The translations under genes were made by a program, and so were the position numbers. A stretch of DNA of 64,000 nt, taken from positions 1 to 64,000 of the forward strand of contig CAMKRZ010000012.1 in NCBI GenBank assembly GCA_946415315.1, given 5' to 3'. The DNA comes from an uncultured Lachnoclostridium sp. GTDB taxonomy: Bacteria > Bacillota > Clostridia > Lachnospirales > Lachnospiraceae. Positions 51,787 through 61,835 of the stretch are shown here, in pieces; positions within the stretch are counted from its first letter, which is position 1; each line of letters opens with the position of its first letter. The notes beneath the pieces were generated by a model, which saw nothing but the letters and a program-made list of their open reading frames with translations, was not told the origin of the DNA and did no database searches.

Positions 51787-52376
51787 GATGCGTTCTTCTT
51801 CTCCTTATCGTCCTTCAGGACATCGATGTTCTTCCAGATGTAGTCCACAAGCGAGACCACTGTCATCAGAAGGGCAAACCACATGAGGATCTGTCCCAGA
51901 ATGTCGACGATATGGAAGAACAGGTACTTGTTATACTCCTCGTTAGCCGTGAAAAGCATAAAGCAGCACATCAGCATCTGGGAAAATGTCTTGATCTTCC
52001 CGAGATATCCGGCCGCCAGCACCACGCCCTTGTCGCAGGCGATCAGACGGAATCCGCTTATGATGAACTCGCGCGCCATGATGACGGCGACCACCACCGC
52101 GGGAATCTTCTTGAACTCGATCAGCAGGATCAGCGCCGTACAGACGAGGATTTTGTCCGCAAGGGGATCCATAAATTTGCCGAATGTCGTCACAAGGTTG
52201 TACTTGCGCGCGATATGTCCGTCCAGGAAATCCGTAAAACTTGCCGTCGCAAACACCGCGAGCGCGATGAAATTGTAGTACGGCAGGTATTTCTCCAGCA
52301 TCAGAAGCACGACAAAAACCGGGATCATAAACACCCGGACCATCGTGATTCGGTTGGGAAGGTTCATCTTAATCAT
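51783..52376 (-). CDS. pgsA: CDP-diacylglycerol-glycerol-3-phosphate 3-phosphatidyltransferase
   Basis: A 197-residue membrane enzyme with the CDP-alcohol phosphotransferase motif DFLDGHIARKYNLVTTFGKF continuing to MDPLADK (DG-x2-AR-x8-G-x3-D-x3-D). It makes phosphatidylglycerol phosphate. N-terminus MIKMNLPNRITMVR is typical. The start shares ATGA with the rimO stop. Confidence 0.93.
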   Translation of the reverse strand: MIKMNLPNRITMVRVFMIPVFVVLLMLEKYLPYYNFIALAVFATASFTDFLDGHIARKYNLVTTFGKFMDPLADKILVCTALILLIEFKKIPAVVVAVIMAREFIISGFRLIACDKGVVLAAGYLGKIKTFSQMLMCCFMLFTANEEYNKYLFFHIVDILGQILMWFALLMTVVSLVDYIWKNIDVLKDDKEKKNAS

Positions 52377-53692
52377 TCGTCTGCCACCTCACCGGTAAGA
52401 TCATATTCCCGGGCCGATGTGATCCGTACGGAAACAACATCCCCGGACATGAGGGACTGCGGTCCCTCGAAAAATACGGCGCCGTCGATCGTCGGCGCAT
52501 CCCCCTCCGTGCGCCCCGTGAACACCTCTTCCTCCGGAAGATAGCCGTCCACAAGCACCGGAAGCGTCCGCCCGACCAGGCTCTCGCTGTAGTCGCTGCA
52601 GATTGTGCGCTGCAGCTTCATGATCACATTTTTCCTGCGCTCCCGAATGCGCTTCGGGATCTGCCCCTTCATCTTCGCGGCATCCGTTCCCTCCTCCTTC
52701 GAGTACGGGAAACAGCCGAGCCTCTCGAAACGCATTTTCCGCACAAACGACTCAAGCTTCGCAAAATCCTCCTCGGTCTCCCCGGGAAATCCCGTGATCA
52801 GAGTCGTGCGAAGCACGATGCCCGGAATGCGTCTTCGGAGTTTCGCGACCGTCGCCTCGATGTCCTCGCATGTCGTGCGGCGTCCCATGCGGCGAAGGAT
52901 GTCATCCGAAGCGTGCTGGATCGGCATATCGAGATACCGGCACACCTTCGGTTCACTCGCGATCGCCTCGATCAGCGTCTCGTCAATCTCCTCGGGGTAC
53001 GCGTACATCACACGTATCCTCGCAAGGTCCTCAATGCGGCACAGTCTGTGCAAAAGTTCCGCGAGTTTCTTCTCGCCGTACAGATCCGTTCCGTAGATCG
53101 TCGTCTCCTGCGCCACGAGGATCAGCTCCCTCGTGCCGGCTGCCGCCAGACGCTCCGCCTCGGCGACCAGACGTTCCATCGGGAACGAGCGGTAAGGGCC
53201 GCGGATCTTCGGGATGATGCAGTATGTGCAACACTTGTCACAGCCTTCCGCGATCTTTAAATACGACACATAGTTGCCCGCGGTGATCGCGCGCGGTGTC
53301 TCCGGCTGCGGCAAGTACGAAAGCGGTCTGCGCGATTCGTACGCTCCTTCGACGGTAAGCGCCGCCACGATGTCCTCGTAGGACGATGTTCCGACGATCG
53401 CGTCAACCTCCGGGATCTCCCTGCGGATATCGTCCGCGTACCGCTCCGCAAGGCAGCCCGCAACCACGAGCCTTCGGAGTGTTCCTTCCGTTCTGCGGCT
53501 CGCGAGTTCGAGGATCGTGTTGATGCTCTCCTCCTTCGCGTCGCCGATGAAGCAGCACGTGTTCACAATCGCCGCGTCAGCCTCTTCGAGGTCGTCGGCG
53601 ACCGTGTGACCGTCCTTCTGCAGAAGTCCCAGCATTACCTCGCTGTCGACAAGGTTCTTGTCGCAGCCGAGGGATATCAAAAATACTCTCAT
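52373..53692 (-). CDS. rimO: Ribosomal protein S12 methylthiotransferase RimO
   Basis: A 439-residue radical SAM enzyme. UPF0004 domain: LISLGCDKNLVDSE and NTCCFIGDAKEESI carry the first cluster cysteines. Radical SAM motif: EGCDKCCTYCIIPKIRGPYR. C-terminal TRAM domain ends the protein. It adds a methylthio group to an aspartate of S12. The Asp in GCDKNLVDSE and the lack of a tRNA-type motif favour RimO over MiaB/MtaB. It follows folD by 12 bases. Confidence 0.95.
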   Translation of the reverse strand: MRVFLISLGCDKNLVDSEVMLGLLQKDGHTVADDLEEADAAIVNTCCFIGDAKEESINTILELASRRTEGTLRRLVVAGCLAERYADDIRREIPEVDAIVGTSSYEDIVAALTVEGAYESRRPLSYLPQPETPRAITAGNYVSYLKIAEGCDKCCTYCIIPKIRGPYRSFPMERLVAEAERLAAAGTRELILVAQETTIYGTDLYGEKKLAELLHRLCRIEDLARIRVMYAYPEEIDETLIEAIASEPKVCRYLDMPIQHASDDILRRMGRRTTCEDIEATVAKLRRRIPGIVLRTTLITGFPGETEEDFAKLESFVRKMRFERLGCFPYSKEEGTDAAKMKGQIPKRIRERRKNVIMKLQRTICSDYSESLVGRTLPVLVDGYLPEEEVFTGRTEGDAPTIDGAVFFEGPQSLMSGDVVSVRITSAREYDLTGEVADE

Positions 53693-53704
53693 ATTACCTT
53701 CTTT

Positions 53705-54550
53705 TTATGCCTGCAGGTCCACAGACTCCACGCAGTTGTTCATCAGCATCGCGATCGTCATCGGACCGACACCGCCCGGCACCGGGGTGATGGCTCCCGC
53801 AATCGGCTCGACGCTCGCAAAATCCACGTCGCCGCACAGTTTTCCGTCATCCATGCGATGGATGCCGACATCGATGACCGTGGCGCCCTCCTTCACGTAC
53901 TCCGCCGTGATGAACTTCGGCTTGCCGATCGCCACAACAAGAATGTCCGCCCGCTTCGTAACGGATGCGAGATTTTTCGTGTGCGAATGGCACACCGTGA
54001 CCGTGCCGTTCTCCGCGAGAAGCATCGCTGCCATCGGCTTACCCACGATGTTGCTGCGGCCGACGACCACGCATTCCTTCCCGTCGATGTCGATGCCCGT
54101 GCGCTTCAGAAGCTGGATCACACCGGCAGGCGTACAGGACCGGAAGCCCTTCTGTCCGATGTTGAGGCGGCCTACGCTCACAGGATGAAAACCGTCGACG
54201 TCCTTGTCCGGCGAGATCGCCAGAAGGATCTTCTCCTCGTCGATGTGCTTCGGCACCGGCAGCTGTACCAGTATGCCGTTCACGTCCGCGCGCGCATTGA
54301 GCTCCTCGATGATCGCGAGGAGTTCCTCCGTCGTCGTCTCCTCCGGAAGTTCATACGCGAGCGACCGGATCCCGATGTATTCGCATGCTTTCTTTTTATT
54401 CGATACATAGACTGTGGAAGCCTTGTCGTTGCCGACCTGGATCACGGCCAGACAGATTTCCCTGCCCTCAGCCGCATATGCCGCAACGCGCTCCCGCAGC
54501 TCGTCCTTGATCTCCGTGGAAATTGCCTTGCCGTCTATCCGAATTGCCAT
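53705..54550 (-). CDS. folD: Methylenetetrahydrofolate dehydrogenase/cyclohydrolase FolD
   Basis: A 281-residue bifunctional enzyme. Catalytic YVSNKKKACEYIGI (with the active lysine), VQLPVPKHID, DGFHPVSVGRLNIG, VVGRSNIVGKPMA and PVPGGVGPMT are all present. It interconverts methylene-, methenyl- and formyl-THF. First gene of a six-gene transcript with its own promoter; start behind CGGAGG. Confidence 0.97.
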   Translation of the reverse strand: MAIRIDGKAISTEIKDELRERVAAYAAEGREICLAVIQVGNDKASTVYVSNKKKACEYIGIRSLAYELPEETTTEELLAIIEELNARADVNGILVQLPVPKHIDEEKILLAISPDKDVDGFHPVSVGRLNIGQKGFRSCTPAGVIQLLKRTGIDIDGKECVVVGRSNIVGKPMAAMLLAENGTVTVCHSHTKNLASVTKRADILVVAIGKPKFITAEYVKEGATVIDVGIHRMDDGKLCGDVDFASVEPIAGAITPVPGGVGPMTIAMLMNNCVESVDLQA

Positions 54551-54590
54551 ATCTCTTACCTCCGACTGTCGTTACCCATAAACAGGGTTT

Positions 54591-54619
54591 ATTATACTCC
54601 ATCCTGTCATGCAAAACAA
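54591..54619 (-). promoter_or_regulatory. Promoter of the folD-rimO-pgsA-cmk-ispH operon
   Basis: Minus strand TTGTTT, 17 bases, TATAAT, 40 bases upstream of the folD start. No real terminator for the antiporter operon is visible between it and 54690, only a short CGGGG/CCCCG hairpin. Confidence 0.65.
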
Positions 54620-54689
54620 GGATTACTTACGCGGGGATGCCCCGGTCATTGCCTCTCCCGCCGCGAAAACGCAGCGCTCCGCCGATCGG

Positions 54690-56861
54690 TTATCCCAGGT
54701 TCAGTAAAATGTAGACCAGCAGGATGATCAGACCGATACAGAACGCCATCAATCCGTACGAAAGGCTTCTGGAGACGAGTTTTACGCTCTCGGTCACATT
54801 TTCCCGGGCACGGTTGACCGCCTTGACACAGTCCGCCTGTCTCGGATTCTTGCGCCCGAACGTCGCATTCCACAGGCGTACTCCGATATTGCCGATGTGG
54901 CCGATCGGGTTGCAGATCGCCTCGCCGAGCGTGTTGGTCCTCTGCTCACACACCGGGCGCAGCACAGTGCGCCGCAGAAGAAGCATCGCGCCGTCGATGG
55001 TCTTGTCGATCAGCGTGAGGATACTCTTGCAGATCTTGAATACGATCAGGCCGAAGCCTTCCGTTCCCAGCTCCAGACCGCGCATCAGCGTGCCGAAGAA
55101 AGCCGGAAGAACAGACAGAAGCATCGGCCGGTAAACGACCTGCTCAAGCCCCGGTATTTTCTCCGCGCGGTCGACATATTCCGGTGTCTCGCGAAGCGGC
55201 ACCCTGCGTTTCATTACGGCCGGCCGCACCACAAAGAAGAACAGCAGAACGCCGAAGCTCACGGAGATCAGACTGCCCTTGAGGCACTCCCACCCGAACA
55301 GTTCGGGCAGCGTCCGAAGCGGCGGATAATCCGTGACAGGCGACATAAACTCTGCAACCGGGCGCATCAGAACCTCCGGAAGCGCTCCGCCGACAAAGAT
55401 CAAAAACGCGACAACCGACATCAAAACCATCGGAACGACCGGTGCGTACCGCTTCCCACAGCGAATGTCCGCCGCCACAACCTCAGGCGACGGCTTGCGC
55501 AGGAACAGCACGACGAAAAATTTGGTCATATATGCGAGCGTGCAGCCACCCGCCAGGAGGAAAAGATACTCCACAACGATGTAGCCGGCATTTTCGGTCG
55601 ACTCGTGGCAGAGAACGATCGCCTCATGCAGCAGGGTTTTCGACACATAGCCGGACAGACCCGGAATGCCCGCGATTCCCAGCGATGCCACAAGCACAAG
55701 GATCATCAGCCATGGCTTGTTGCGCCCGAAGCCGCGCACCTTGTTGAGATCGCGCGAATGTACCCGTTTGACGACGATTCCCGCCACCAGGAACAATATC
55801 AGCTTAAAGAAGGAATGATTGATCATATGCAGCAGACATCCGCCGATCGCGTAGGCGTAGCCGCCGCTCGACATGCCGCATACGACTCCCGCTCCGGTCA
55901 GGATGAAACCGATCTGCGAGACGGATGAGCAGGCCAGCATGTGTTTGATATCCGTAGAAAATAAGGCTCTCACGGCTCCGATCAGCATGGTCGCCACGCC
56001 CAGGATCGTGAGGACAACGCCCCATTTTTCGTCTCCCATGAAGACGCGGCCGGCAAGGATGAGCACGCCGAACACGCCGGTCTTGGTCAGAATACCGGAC
56101 AGAAGCGCCGAGGCCGAGGCCGGTGCCTCGGGATGGGCTTTCGGAAGCCAGATATGCAACGGCCAGCAGCCGGCTTTCGCGCCGAAGCCGAACAGCATGC
56201 AGCCTCCGGCGGCATACAGTTCCGTCCGGGACTTCGCCTGGATGCAGTACCACCAGATCCCGTCGATCTGCAGCGTTCCCGTGGCGTGCCACAGAAGAAG
56301 GATGCCCGTCAGAAGCGCGAGTCCTCCGATGACGGACACGGCCAGATACGTCTTGGACGCCTGGATCGCTTTGGCGGTCTGCTCCTGTGCGACCCACACA
56401 TAGGAAGCCAGTGACATTCCCTCAAAGAAGACGAACAGCGTGAAGAGGTCCGCCGCAAGGAACACGCCGAGCGTGCACGACAGCGTGATCATGGTAAACA
56501 CGTAGTAGCGCGTGCCGTGCTTCTCTCCCGCTCCGTACCAGAAGAAGAACAATGTTGAGGTAAGCCACGCAAACGCGGTCACCGCGGCGTACACCGCCCG
56601 GAAACCGTCCGTGACCAGGTAAATGCCCATGCCGCAGAGTTTCGGGATCGTCAGCGAATACGTCCTGCCTCCCACCTCTCCGAGCGCTGTGGACATTGTC
56701 AGCGCAAACACTGCCGCAAGCGTCACGGCAAGACCGATCTTCTCGATCATCTCCGACGCCTTCGGGTCGCGGCTCCGCAGGAATGCACCGAAAGCGCACG
56801 AAACATACCCCCCCATCAGGGGAAGCAGTATGAGCCACAATAAAATCAGATCTCCGCTCAT
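54690..56861 (-). CDS. NuoL-like proton-translocating membrane subunit
   Basis: A 723-residue protein, larger than the other three pumps of the operon, with the PF00361 core. The helix 5 glutamate is in FVFFEGMSL, and the lysines of the broken helices are in GFGAKAGCWPLHIWLPKAHP and LTKTG. TDIKHMLACSSVSQIGF follows. After the core a long C-terminal region includes a cytosolic loop and a final helix, recalling NuoL/HyfB. The key Glu and Lys are kept, so it is expected to move protons or cations. Start at MSGDLIL after GAAAGG. Confidence 0.85.
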   Translation of the reverse strand: MSGDLILLWLILLPLMGGYVSCAFGAFLRSRDPKASEMIEKIGLAVTLAAVFALTMSTALGEVGGRTYSLTIPKLCGMGIYLVTDGFRAVYAAVTAFAWLTSTLFFFWYGAGEKHGTRYYVFTMITLSCTLGVFLAADLFTLFVFFEGMSLASYVWVAQEQTAKAIQASKTYLAVSVIGGLALLTGILLLWHATGTLQIDGIWWYCIQAKSRTELYAAGGCMLFGFGAKAGCWPLHIWLPKAHPEAPASASALLSGILTKTGVFGVLILAGRVFMGDEKWGVVLTILGVATMLIGAVRALFSTDIKHMLACSSVSQIGFILTGAGVVCGMSSGGYAYAIGGCLLHMINHSFFKLILFLVAGIVVKRVHSRDLNKVRGFGRNKPWLMILVLVASLGIAGIPGLSGYVSKTLLHEAIVLCHESTENAGYIVVEYLFLLAGGCTLAYMTKFFVVLFLRKPSPEVVAADIRCGKRYAPVVPMVLMSVVAFLIFVGGALPEVLMRPVAEFMSPVTDYPPLRTLPELFGWECLKGSLISVSFGVLLFFFVVRPAVMKRRVPLRETPEYVDRAEKIPGLEQVVYRPMLLSVLPAFFGTLMRGLELGTEGFGLIVFKICKSILTLIDKTIDGAMLLLRRTVLRPVCEQRTNTLGEAICNPIGHIGNIGVRLWNATFGRKNPRQADCVKAVNRARENVTESVKLVSRSLSYGLMAFCIGLIILLVYILLNLG

Positions 56862-56909
56862 CGTTGCATCCTTTCTCACAGATTATAAATACTATGGTAT
56901 ATTTTCCGT

Positions 56910-56931
56910 CGTACGGCAATCACACCGTACG
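56910..56931 (-). other. Hairpin between two antiporter genes
   Basis: CGTACGG/CCGTACG with an 8-base loop, followed on the minus strand by ACGGAAAATATACC. A TATAAT lies just downstream (56882-56887) without a good -35. The 107-base gap may hold a secondary promoter. Confidence 0.35.
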
Positions 56932-56968
56932 CGATACAATCTCGATCCTAACGGTCAGCCGGTCATGG

Positions 56969-58552
56969 TCATCGAAGTCCCGCTGCGACATCCGCAAGGA
57001 ACCGAAGCACCGGTCCCGACCAGATGCCCATCGCCACAACGATCGTCGCCAGCAGCACAAGGGGCAGTCGCATGCGCCACCCGACAGGCCGGATCTCGTC
57101 TCCCTCGGACTGCACGTCCGAAGCGTTCTCCGTCGCCTGAGCGCTCTGCATCTCCGTGTTTTCGGTTGAAACCGTCTCCGCCACCTGCTCTCCCGAGTTG
57201 TCCTGCAATTTGACGGCAACCTTCGCCGTCGCCTGCTCTCCCGGCAGCCATGCGCGGACCACAACCTCCAGAATATAGGCTGCCGTCAGCAATGCCGACA
57301 GGATCAGCGCAGCGAGGCCGATGTAGGAATACACCGTGCCCTGTGCGACCGCGGCGTTTCCGATATACCATTTGCTGACAAATCCGATCATCGGCGGGAT
57401 TCCGATCAGGGAAAGACCCGCGATGGTATACACAATAAATACCGTCTTCATGCGGCGTCCCATGCCGTCCATCTCCCACACATAATGGCGGTGAGCCTTG
57501 ACGTTCACGGCGCCGATGCAGTAAAACAGCGTGATCTTCATCAGTCCGTGCGCGAGAATATGCGCGTATGCGGCCGTCATTCCGGCCTCGGTCATCAGTG
57601 TGACGGCGAACAGGATGTACGACAGGTTGCTGACCGTCGAGTACGCCAGCCGTCGTTTACAGTGCTGCTCTTTCACCGCCTTCACCGAGCCATATACCAT
57701 CGTGAAAACGGCAAAGCCCATCACCGTGTACTGCGCCCACGAGCCGCGCAGGAACGTGGTCCCGAAGCTGTAGTAGGTGATGCGGATGATCGCGAAAGCG
57801 CCCGCCTTCACGACGGCAACCGCATGCAGCAGCGCGGTGACCGGTGTCGGCGCGACGGAAGCGCTGGGAAGCCAGCCGTGGAACGGGAACACCGCCGCCT
57901 TCACGCCGAAGCCGAGAACCGCCATCACATAGACGATCCGGAGCATCGTGCGTTTGCCGGCAATGTCCGCGAGCACGCCGCCGAGCCGGAAGTCGATCGT
58001 CTCCCCGAACACGACGATGGCGATAAAACCGATGAAAGCAAATGCCGCGCCGCCGAGCGAATACCGCACATACTTGCGGGTCGCGACGACCGCCTTGAAC
58101 TTCAGGCCGTGCATCATCAGCGGGATGGTCACGAGCGTGAGCATCTCGTAGAACATGTACATGGTCATCAGGTTGGCGGAAAATGCGATGCCGAGCGTGA
58201 TGCCGTACGTCATCGTGTAGTATGCGAAAAATGTGTTTCTGTGGTCTTCCGTCTCCATGTACTCGATCGCGTAAAGCGATGCGATCGGCCACAGCAGCGC
58301 GACCAGGCCCGCGAACACGCAGGACGAGCCGTCGAGGAAGAATTTGACGGACAGGCTCTCGGCGAGCTGCAGGATCATGGCTTCCCCGTCCGGTCGAACC
58401 GCAAGGATCAGTGCGACGCACGCCGAAGTAAGGAGCGTCACGGTCATGACCGTGATCTCCATCACCCGACGGGAATGCGGTTTTATGATTCCGAGCGCCG
58501 CTCCGCCGATGATCGGCAGAAACAGCGGAAGCAAAAGCCAGTATGCGCTCAT
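56969..58552 (-). CDS. NuoL/M/MrpD-like proton-translocating membrane subunit
   Basis: A 527-residue member of the same family. Glutamate in MYMFYEMLTLVTIP, lysine in GFGVKAAVFPFHGWLP and second lysine in VAVVKAGAF; RRLAYSTVSNLSYILF and GIPPMIGFVSKWYIG are the further conserved segments. Residues about 445-500 are a hydrophilic loop (Gln/Glu/Ser-rich) before the last helix. Start behind GGAGAGG. Confidence 0.87.
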   Translation of the reverse strand: MSAYWLLLPLFLPIIGGAALGIIKPHSRRVMEITVMTVTLLTSACVALILAVRPDGEAMILQLAESLSVKFFLDGSSCVFAGLVALLWPIASLYAIEYMETEDHRNTFFAYYTMTYGITLGIAFSANLMTMYMFYEMLTLVTIPLMMHGLKFKAVVATRKYVRYSLGGAAFAFIGFIAIVVFGETIDFRLGGVLADIAGKRTMLRIVYVMAVLGFGVKAAVFPFHGWLPSASVAPTPVTALLHAVAVVKAGAFAIIRITYYSFGTTFLRGSWAQYTVMGFAVFTMVYGSVKAVKEQHCKRRLAYSTVSNLSYILFAVTLMTEAGMTAAYAHILAHGLMKITLFYCIGAVNVKAHRHYVWEMDGMGRRMKTVFIVYTIAGLSLIGIPPMIGFVSKWYIGNAAVAQGTVYSYIGLAALILSALLTAAYILEVVVRAWLPGEQATAKVAVKLQDNSGEQVAETVSTENTEMQSAQATENASDVQSEGDEIRPVGWRMRLPLVLLATIVVAMGIWSGPVLRFLADVAAGLR

Positions 58553-58607
58553 GCACCTCTCCTGTGGGCCCCCCTTCGGAAGCCTCAGTTATTCATAGTA
58601 TTTCGTT

Positions 58608-58629
58608 CCTGTCAGATCAGTCTGACAGG
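58608..58629 (-). other. Intercistronic hairpin between two antiporter genes
   Basis: CCTGTCAG/CTGACAGG with a 6-base loop, just past the stop of the upstream gene. The tail AACGAAATAC is not a T-run, so it is more likely an mRNA stability element than a terminator. Confidence 0.45.
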
Positions 58630-58631
58630 TC

Positions 58632-60236
58632 TCAGAACACGGCATTCAGGATCTGTTCCACCCATCCCGTGAGAAGGCTCGGGAACAGTCCGAAGAACAG
58701 CGTTCCGGCCGCCAGGATCACGAGAGGAACCAGGATAAACGGACTTGCCTCCTTCTCGTGGCCGGCATCCTCAGCTCGGATCTCCGGAAACTCCTCTTCT
58801 GCCGGCTCATCGGCTTCGCCGGACTCATTTTCCGACGCATCCTCTTTCTTCGCAGCAGGCGCCGCCGCTCCGTGTCCGCCGTGTTCATCCACAACGAAGA
58901 ACGCGTCGGAGGCCATCGTGATCAGGTAACCTGCCGTGAGCAGCGCGCTGATGATCAGGATCACCGGGACGATATACCGCATCGCACCGGTATCCGTCTC
59001 GAGCGCCCCGGCAGCGAGGTACCATTTGCTGACAAACCCCGAGAACGGCGGAATGCCGACAAGGGCAAGGCCGCCCAGTGTAAAGCAGATCATCGTGATC
59101 GGCATGATCAGACCGATTCCCTTCATCTGTGCGACTTTTGTCCGTCCGGTGCGGTAAATGATCGCACCTGCAACCAGGAACAGAAGGTTCTTGGTGATCG
59201 AATGGAAGATCACGTGAAGGAACGCGCCCATCGCCGCGACCGGCGCGAGCAGGTACAGGCCCACCAGGACATATGACGTCTGGCTGACCGTCGAGTACGC
59301 AAGACGCTTCTTGAACACTTTCTCGCGAAATGCAAGCATAGAACCGAGGAAAACGGTCAGGAGCGCAAGTCCGAGCAGTGCGTACTGCGCCCAGGTTCCC
59401 CGCAGAAAATCCGGTCCGACCGCGAAAAATACGACGCGGATCACAAAGAGGATGCCCATTTTCGTAATATTGCCGGAAAGAAGCGCCGACGCCGGCGCCG
59501 GAGCAACCGGGTGAGCCTTCGGCAGCCACCCGTGAAGCGGGTACATGCCGACCTTGGAACCGAGTCCGATCAGCATGAAGAACACCACGATCGTGAGCGC
59601 CGTGCTCTCGCTGCTGCTCAGGTTATCCCGCAGGAAACCTCCTGCCGAATAGGCGATCACACCGCCCGGAACCGAGCGCTCCTCCGCGAAACTGTAGAGG
59701 AAGAAGACGCCGATCAGCCCTAAAAACGCGCCCGCCAGCGAGTAGTACAGGTATGTAATGCCCGCGGAGATCGCTTCCTTCGTCTGCTCGTGCATGACAA
59801 GCGGGAACGACGCGAGCGTCATCATCTCATAGAACAGATAGGTGGTGACCAGGTTGCCCGAGAAGCACACGCCCATCAGCGCTGCCAGAGCGAGCATGGA
59901 GAAAATGCAGTACCGCTTCTCCCGTTTCTCATGGTTCATATACTCGAAGGAGAAACACGTGGACGTCATCCACATGGCAACCGTGAGCACGGCAAACCAG
60001 ACTGCCGTTTTGTCCGAACGGAAGAACACGGGAATGTCCGGCAGCAGTTCAAACAGTTCGATTTCATTTTCCCCGAGCAATGCAACCACAATGACAAGGA
60101 TCGTCGTCGCCGTCACGAACGCGCCGGTGACGAGCCGCACTGTCCGGAGCCCCTTCCGGCCAACGGGAGTCATCAACAGGATTGCCCCCAGCAGCGGAAC
60201 CACTACCGTTATCGGTAATAACCATGCCCCAATCAT
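58632..60236 (-). CDS. NuoL/M/MrpD-like proton-translocating membrane subunit
   Basis: A 534-residue family member. Glutamate in TYLFYEMMTLASFP, lysine in GLGSKVGMYPLHGWLPKAHP and second lysine in NITKMG; then KRLAYSTVSQTSYVLVG and GIPPFSGFVSKWYLA. A hydrophilic Glu/Ala/Asp-rich loop lies at about 445-500 before the last helix, as in the preceding paralogue. Start behind AAGGAGGGG. Confidence 0.87.
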   Translation of the reverse strand: MIGAWLLPITVVVPLLGAILLMTPVGRKGLRTVRLVTGAFVTATTILVIVVALLGENEIELFELLPDIPVFFRSDKTAVWFAVLTVAMWMTSTCFSFEYMNHEKREKRYCIFSMLALAALMGVCFSGNLVTTYLFYEMMTLASFPLVMHEQTKEAISAGITYLYYSLAGAFLGLIGVFFLYSFAEERSVPGGVIAYSAGGFLRDNLSSSESTALTIVVFFMLIGLGSKVGMYPLHGWLPKAHPVAPAPASALLSGNITKMGILFVIRVVFFAVGPDFLRGTWAQYALLGLALLTVFLGSMLAFREKVFKKRLAYSTVSQTSYVLVGLYLLAPVAAMGAFLHVIFHSITKNLLFLVAGAIIYRTGRTKVAQMKGIGLIMPITMICFTLGGLALVGIPPFSGFVSKWYLAAGALETDTGAMRYIVPVILIISALLTAGYLITMASDAFFVVDEHGGHGAAAPAAKKEDASENESGEADEPAEEEFPEIRAEDAGHEKEASPFILVPLVILAAGTLFFGLFPSLLTGWVEQILNAVF

Positions 60237-60329
60237 AAGCCCCTCCTTTTACTCTTCCGTTCTCCTCCCGGTGCCTTCCGGGCAGCCGGTCCTCATTTTC
60301 GGAAAATGTCGAAATAAACCCTCATATCC

Positions 60330-61826
60330 CTAACGGAACTGTGCCAGACCGGTCTGGATCCACCGGAATACCGGTTCCGATCCCATGCCGAGCACAAAAT
60401 TGACGGCGATAAACATAAACACAGCCACGCGCGTCACGTTCGAGTGCTTCACCGTGCCGGGTTCCGGCTCCACGCCCAGCGGCGTGTAGATATTGATCAT
60501 CTGTCCGATGAAGTACATGGCGTTCAGAATGGTACTGATCGCCAGCGCAACCAGCGCGATCAGCATTTTATACGTTGAGCCGACGCCGAACGCCGCCTTC
60601 GCGTAATATACCTTGGAGGTAAAGCCCGCAAGCAGCGGGATTCCGACCATGGAAAGCGAGCCGATGGCAAATCCCAGAGCCGCGATCCGATGCCTGTACG
60701 CCGCGCCTCGGAGCTTCCGGTAGTTCGCGTACTCCCACGTGCCGTCGGAAAGGCTGTTTAAGGAGATGAACAGCATCGATTTGCCTGCCGCGTGCGCGAG
60801 AATATGGAAGATTGACGCGATCATGCCGGCTTCCGTGTTCAGACCGAATCCCATGTAAATATACCCGATCTGCGCGACCGAGGAAAATGCGATCATCCGG
60901 CTCACGTCGGTCTGCTGGATCGCGCTCACGGAACCGAACACCATGCCGGCAATACCGAACACGAACAGCACGTCATCCACCTGGATCGCATGGATGATGT
61001 CCGTGCCGATGACGCGGTAGAAAAACTTGATCAACAGGAAAATGTATCCCTTCGACACGAGGCTCGACAGGATCGCGCTCGAGGCGCAGGTCGAGTACCC
61101 GTACGCGTCGGGAAGCCACGAGTGAAACGGGAACAGCGCCGATTTGATGGCGATACCGACGCAGAACAAACCGACCGCGACGGTCAGCGGTTCCCGGTAC
61201 GTCTGCTGCTCCATGATCTGCACAATGGCCTCGTGCATCGGCTCCATCAGAAGGTGCCCGGTTATGCCGTACAGGATCGACAGCGAAATGAGCACAAGAC
61301 CGGAGCCGAGCAGCGACATGATCATGTATTTGATCGCCGCCAGAAGGTTTCTTCCCCAACCGCGCACCATGATCAGGCCGCAGGCCGAGATCGTGTTGAT
61401 CTCGATGAACACGTAGCCGGTGAACATGTCGTTGGTGTAGATCAGCGCGAGCAGGGAGCTCAGGAGCAGATTCATCATGATGTAATACAGATTCTGCTTT
61501 TCCTCCGGAATGTCCACCGCGGTGAACCGGTAGCCGCCGATCAGGGAGAACAGCATGACGAAGCAGAAGAAAAATGCCATCATCGTCTCCAGAAGGCCCA
61601 CGCGGATCTCATTGCCGAACGGGGCCGGAAAAGCTCCCATCCGGTATGTAAACGCCTCTCCCGTATTCAGCACGTAAACGAACGCCGCGACTGACAACAG
61701 TCCCGACAGTGTCACTACTGCGAAGTTGAGTCTCTTCGCCTGCTTCCCCGACATAACCGAGGAAATCGGTCCTGAGATCATCGGCAGCAGAATGCTGAAA
61801 AACGGAAAATTGCGAATAAAGTCCAT
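60330..61826 (-). CDS. MrpD/NuoN-like proton-translocating membrane subunit
   Basis: A 498-residue family member and the one best placed to be MrpD (MbhH), directly after the MrpC-like gene. Glutamate in GYVFIEINTISACGL, lysine in GIAIKSALFPFHSWLPDAYG, second lysine in SLVSKGYIF; RMIAFSSVAQIGYIYMG follows. Start behind AGGAA, 9 bases after mrpC. Confidence 0.88.
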   Translation of the reverse strand: MDFIRNFPFFSILLPMISGPISSVMSGKQAKRLNFAVVTLSGLLSVAAFVYVLNTGEAFTYRMGAFPAPFGNEIRVGLLETMMAFFFCFVMLFSLIGGYRFTAVDIPEEKQNLYYIMMNLLLSSLLALIYTNDMFTGYVFIEINTISACGLIMVRGWGRNLLAAIKYMIMSLLGSGLVLISLSILYGITGHLLMEPMHEAIVQIMEQQTYREPLTVAVGLFCVGIAIKSALFPFHSWLPDAYGYSTCASSAILSSLVSKGYIFLLIKFFYRVIGTDIIHAIQVDDVLFVFGIAGMVFGSVSAIQQTDVSRMIAFSSVAQIGYIYMGFGLNTEAGMIASIFHILAHAAGKSMLFISLNSLSDGTWEYANYRKLRGAAYRHRIAALGFAIGSLSMVGIPLLAGFTSKVYYAKAAFGVGSTYKMLIALVALAISTILNAMYFIGQMINIYTPLGVEPEPGTVKHSNVTRVAVFMFIAVNFVLGMGSEPVFRWIQTGLAQFR

Positions 61827-61835
61827 AGTCTGTTC

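Noticed and set aside
6731-58048. GGCAAATG as a second over-represented word
   Set aside because: I noticed about ten copies. Most encode Ala-Phe-Ala in one frame, so protein composition may explain them; I did not count them fully.
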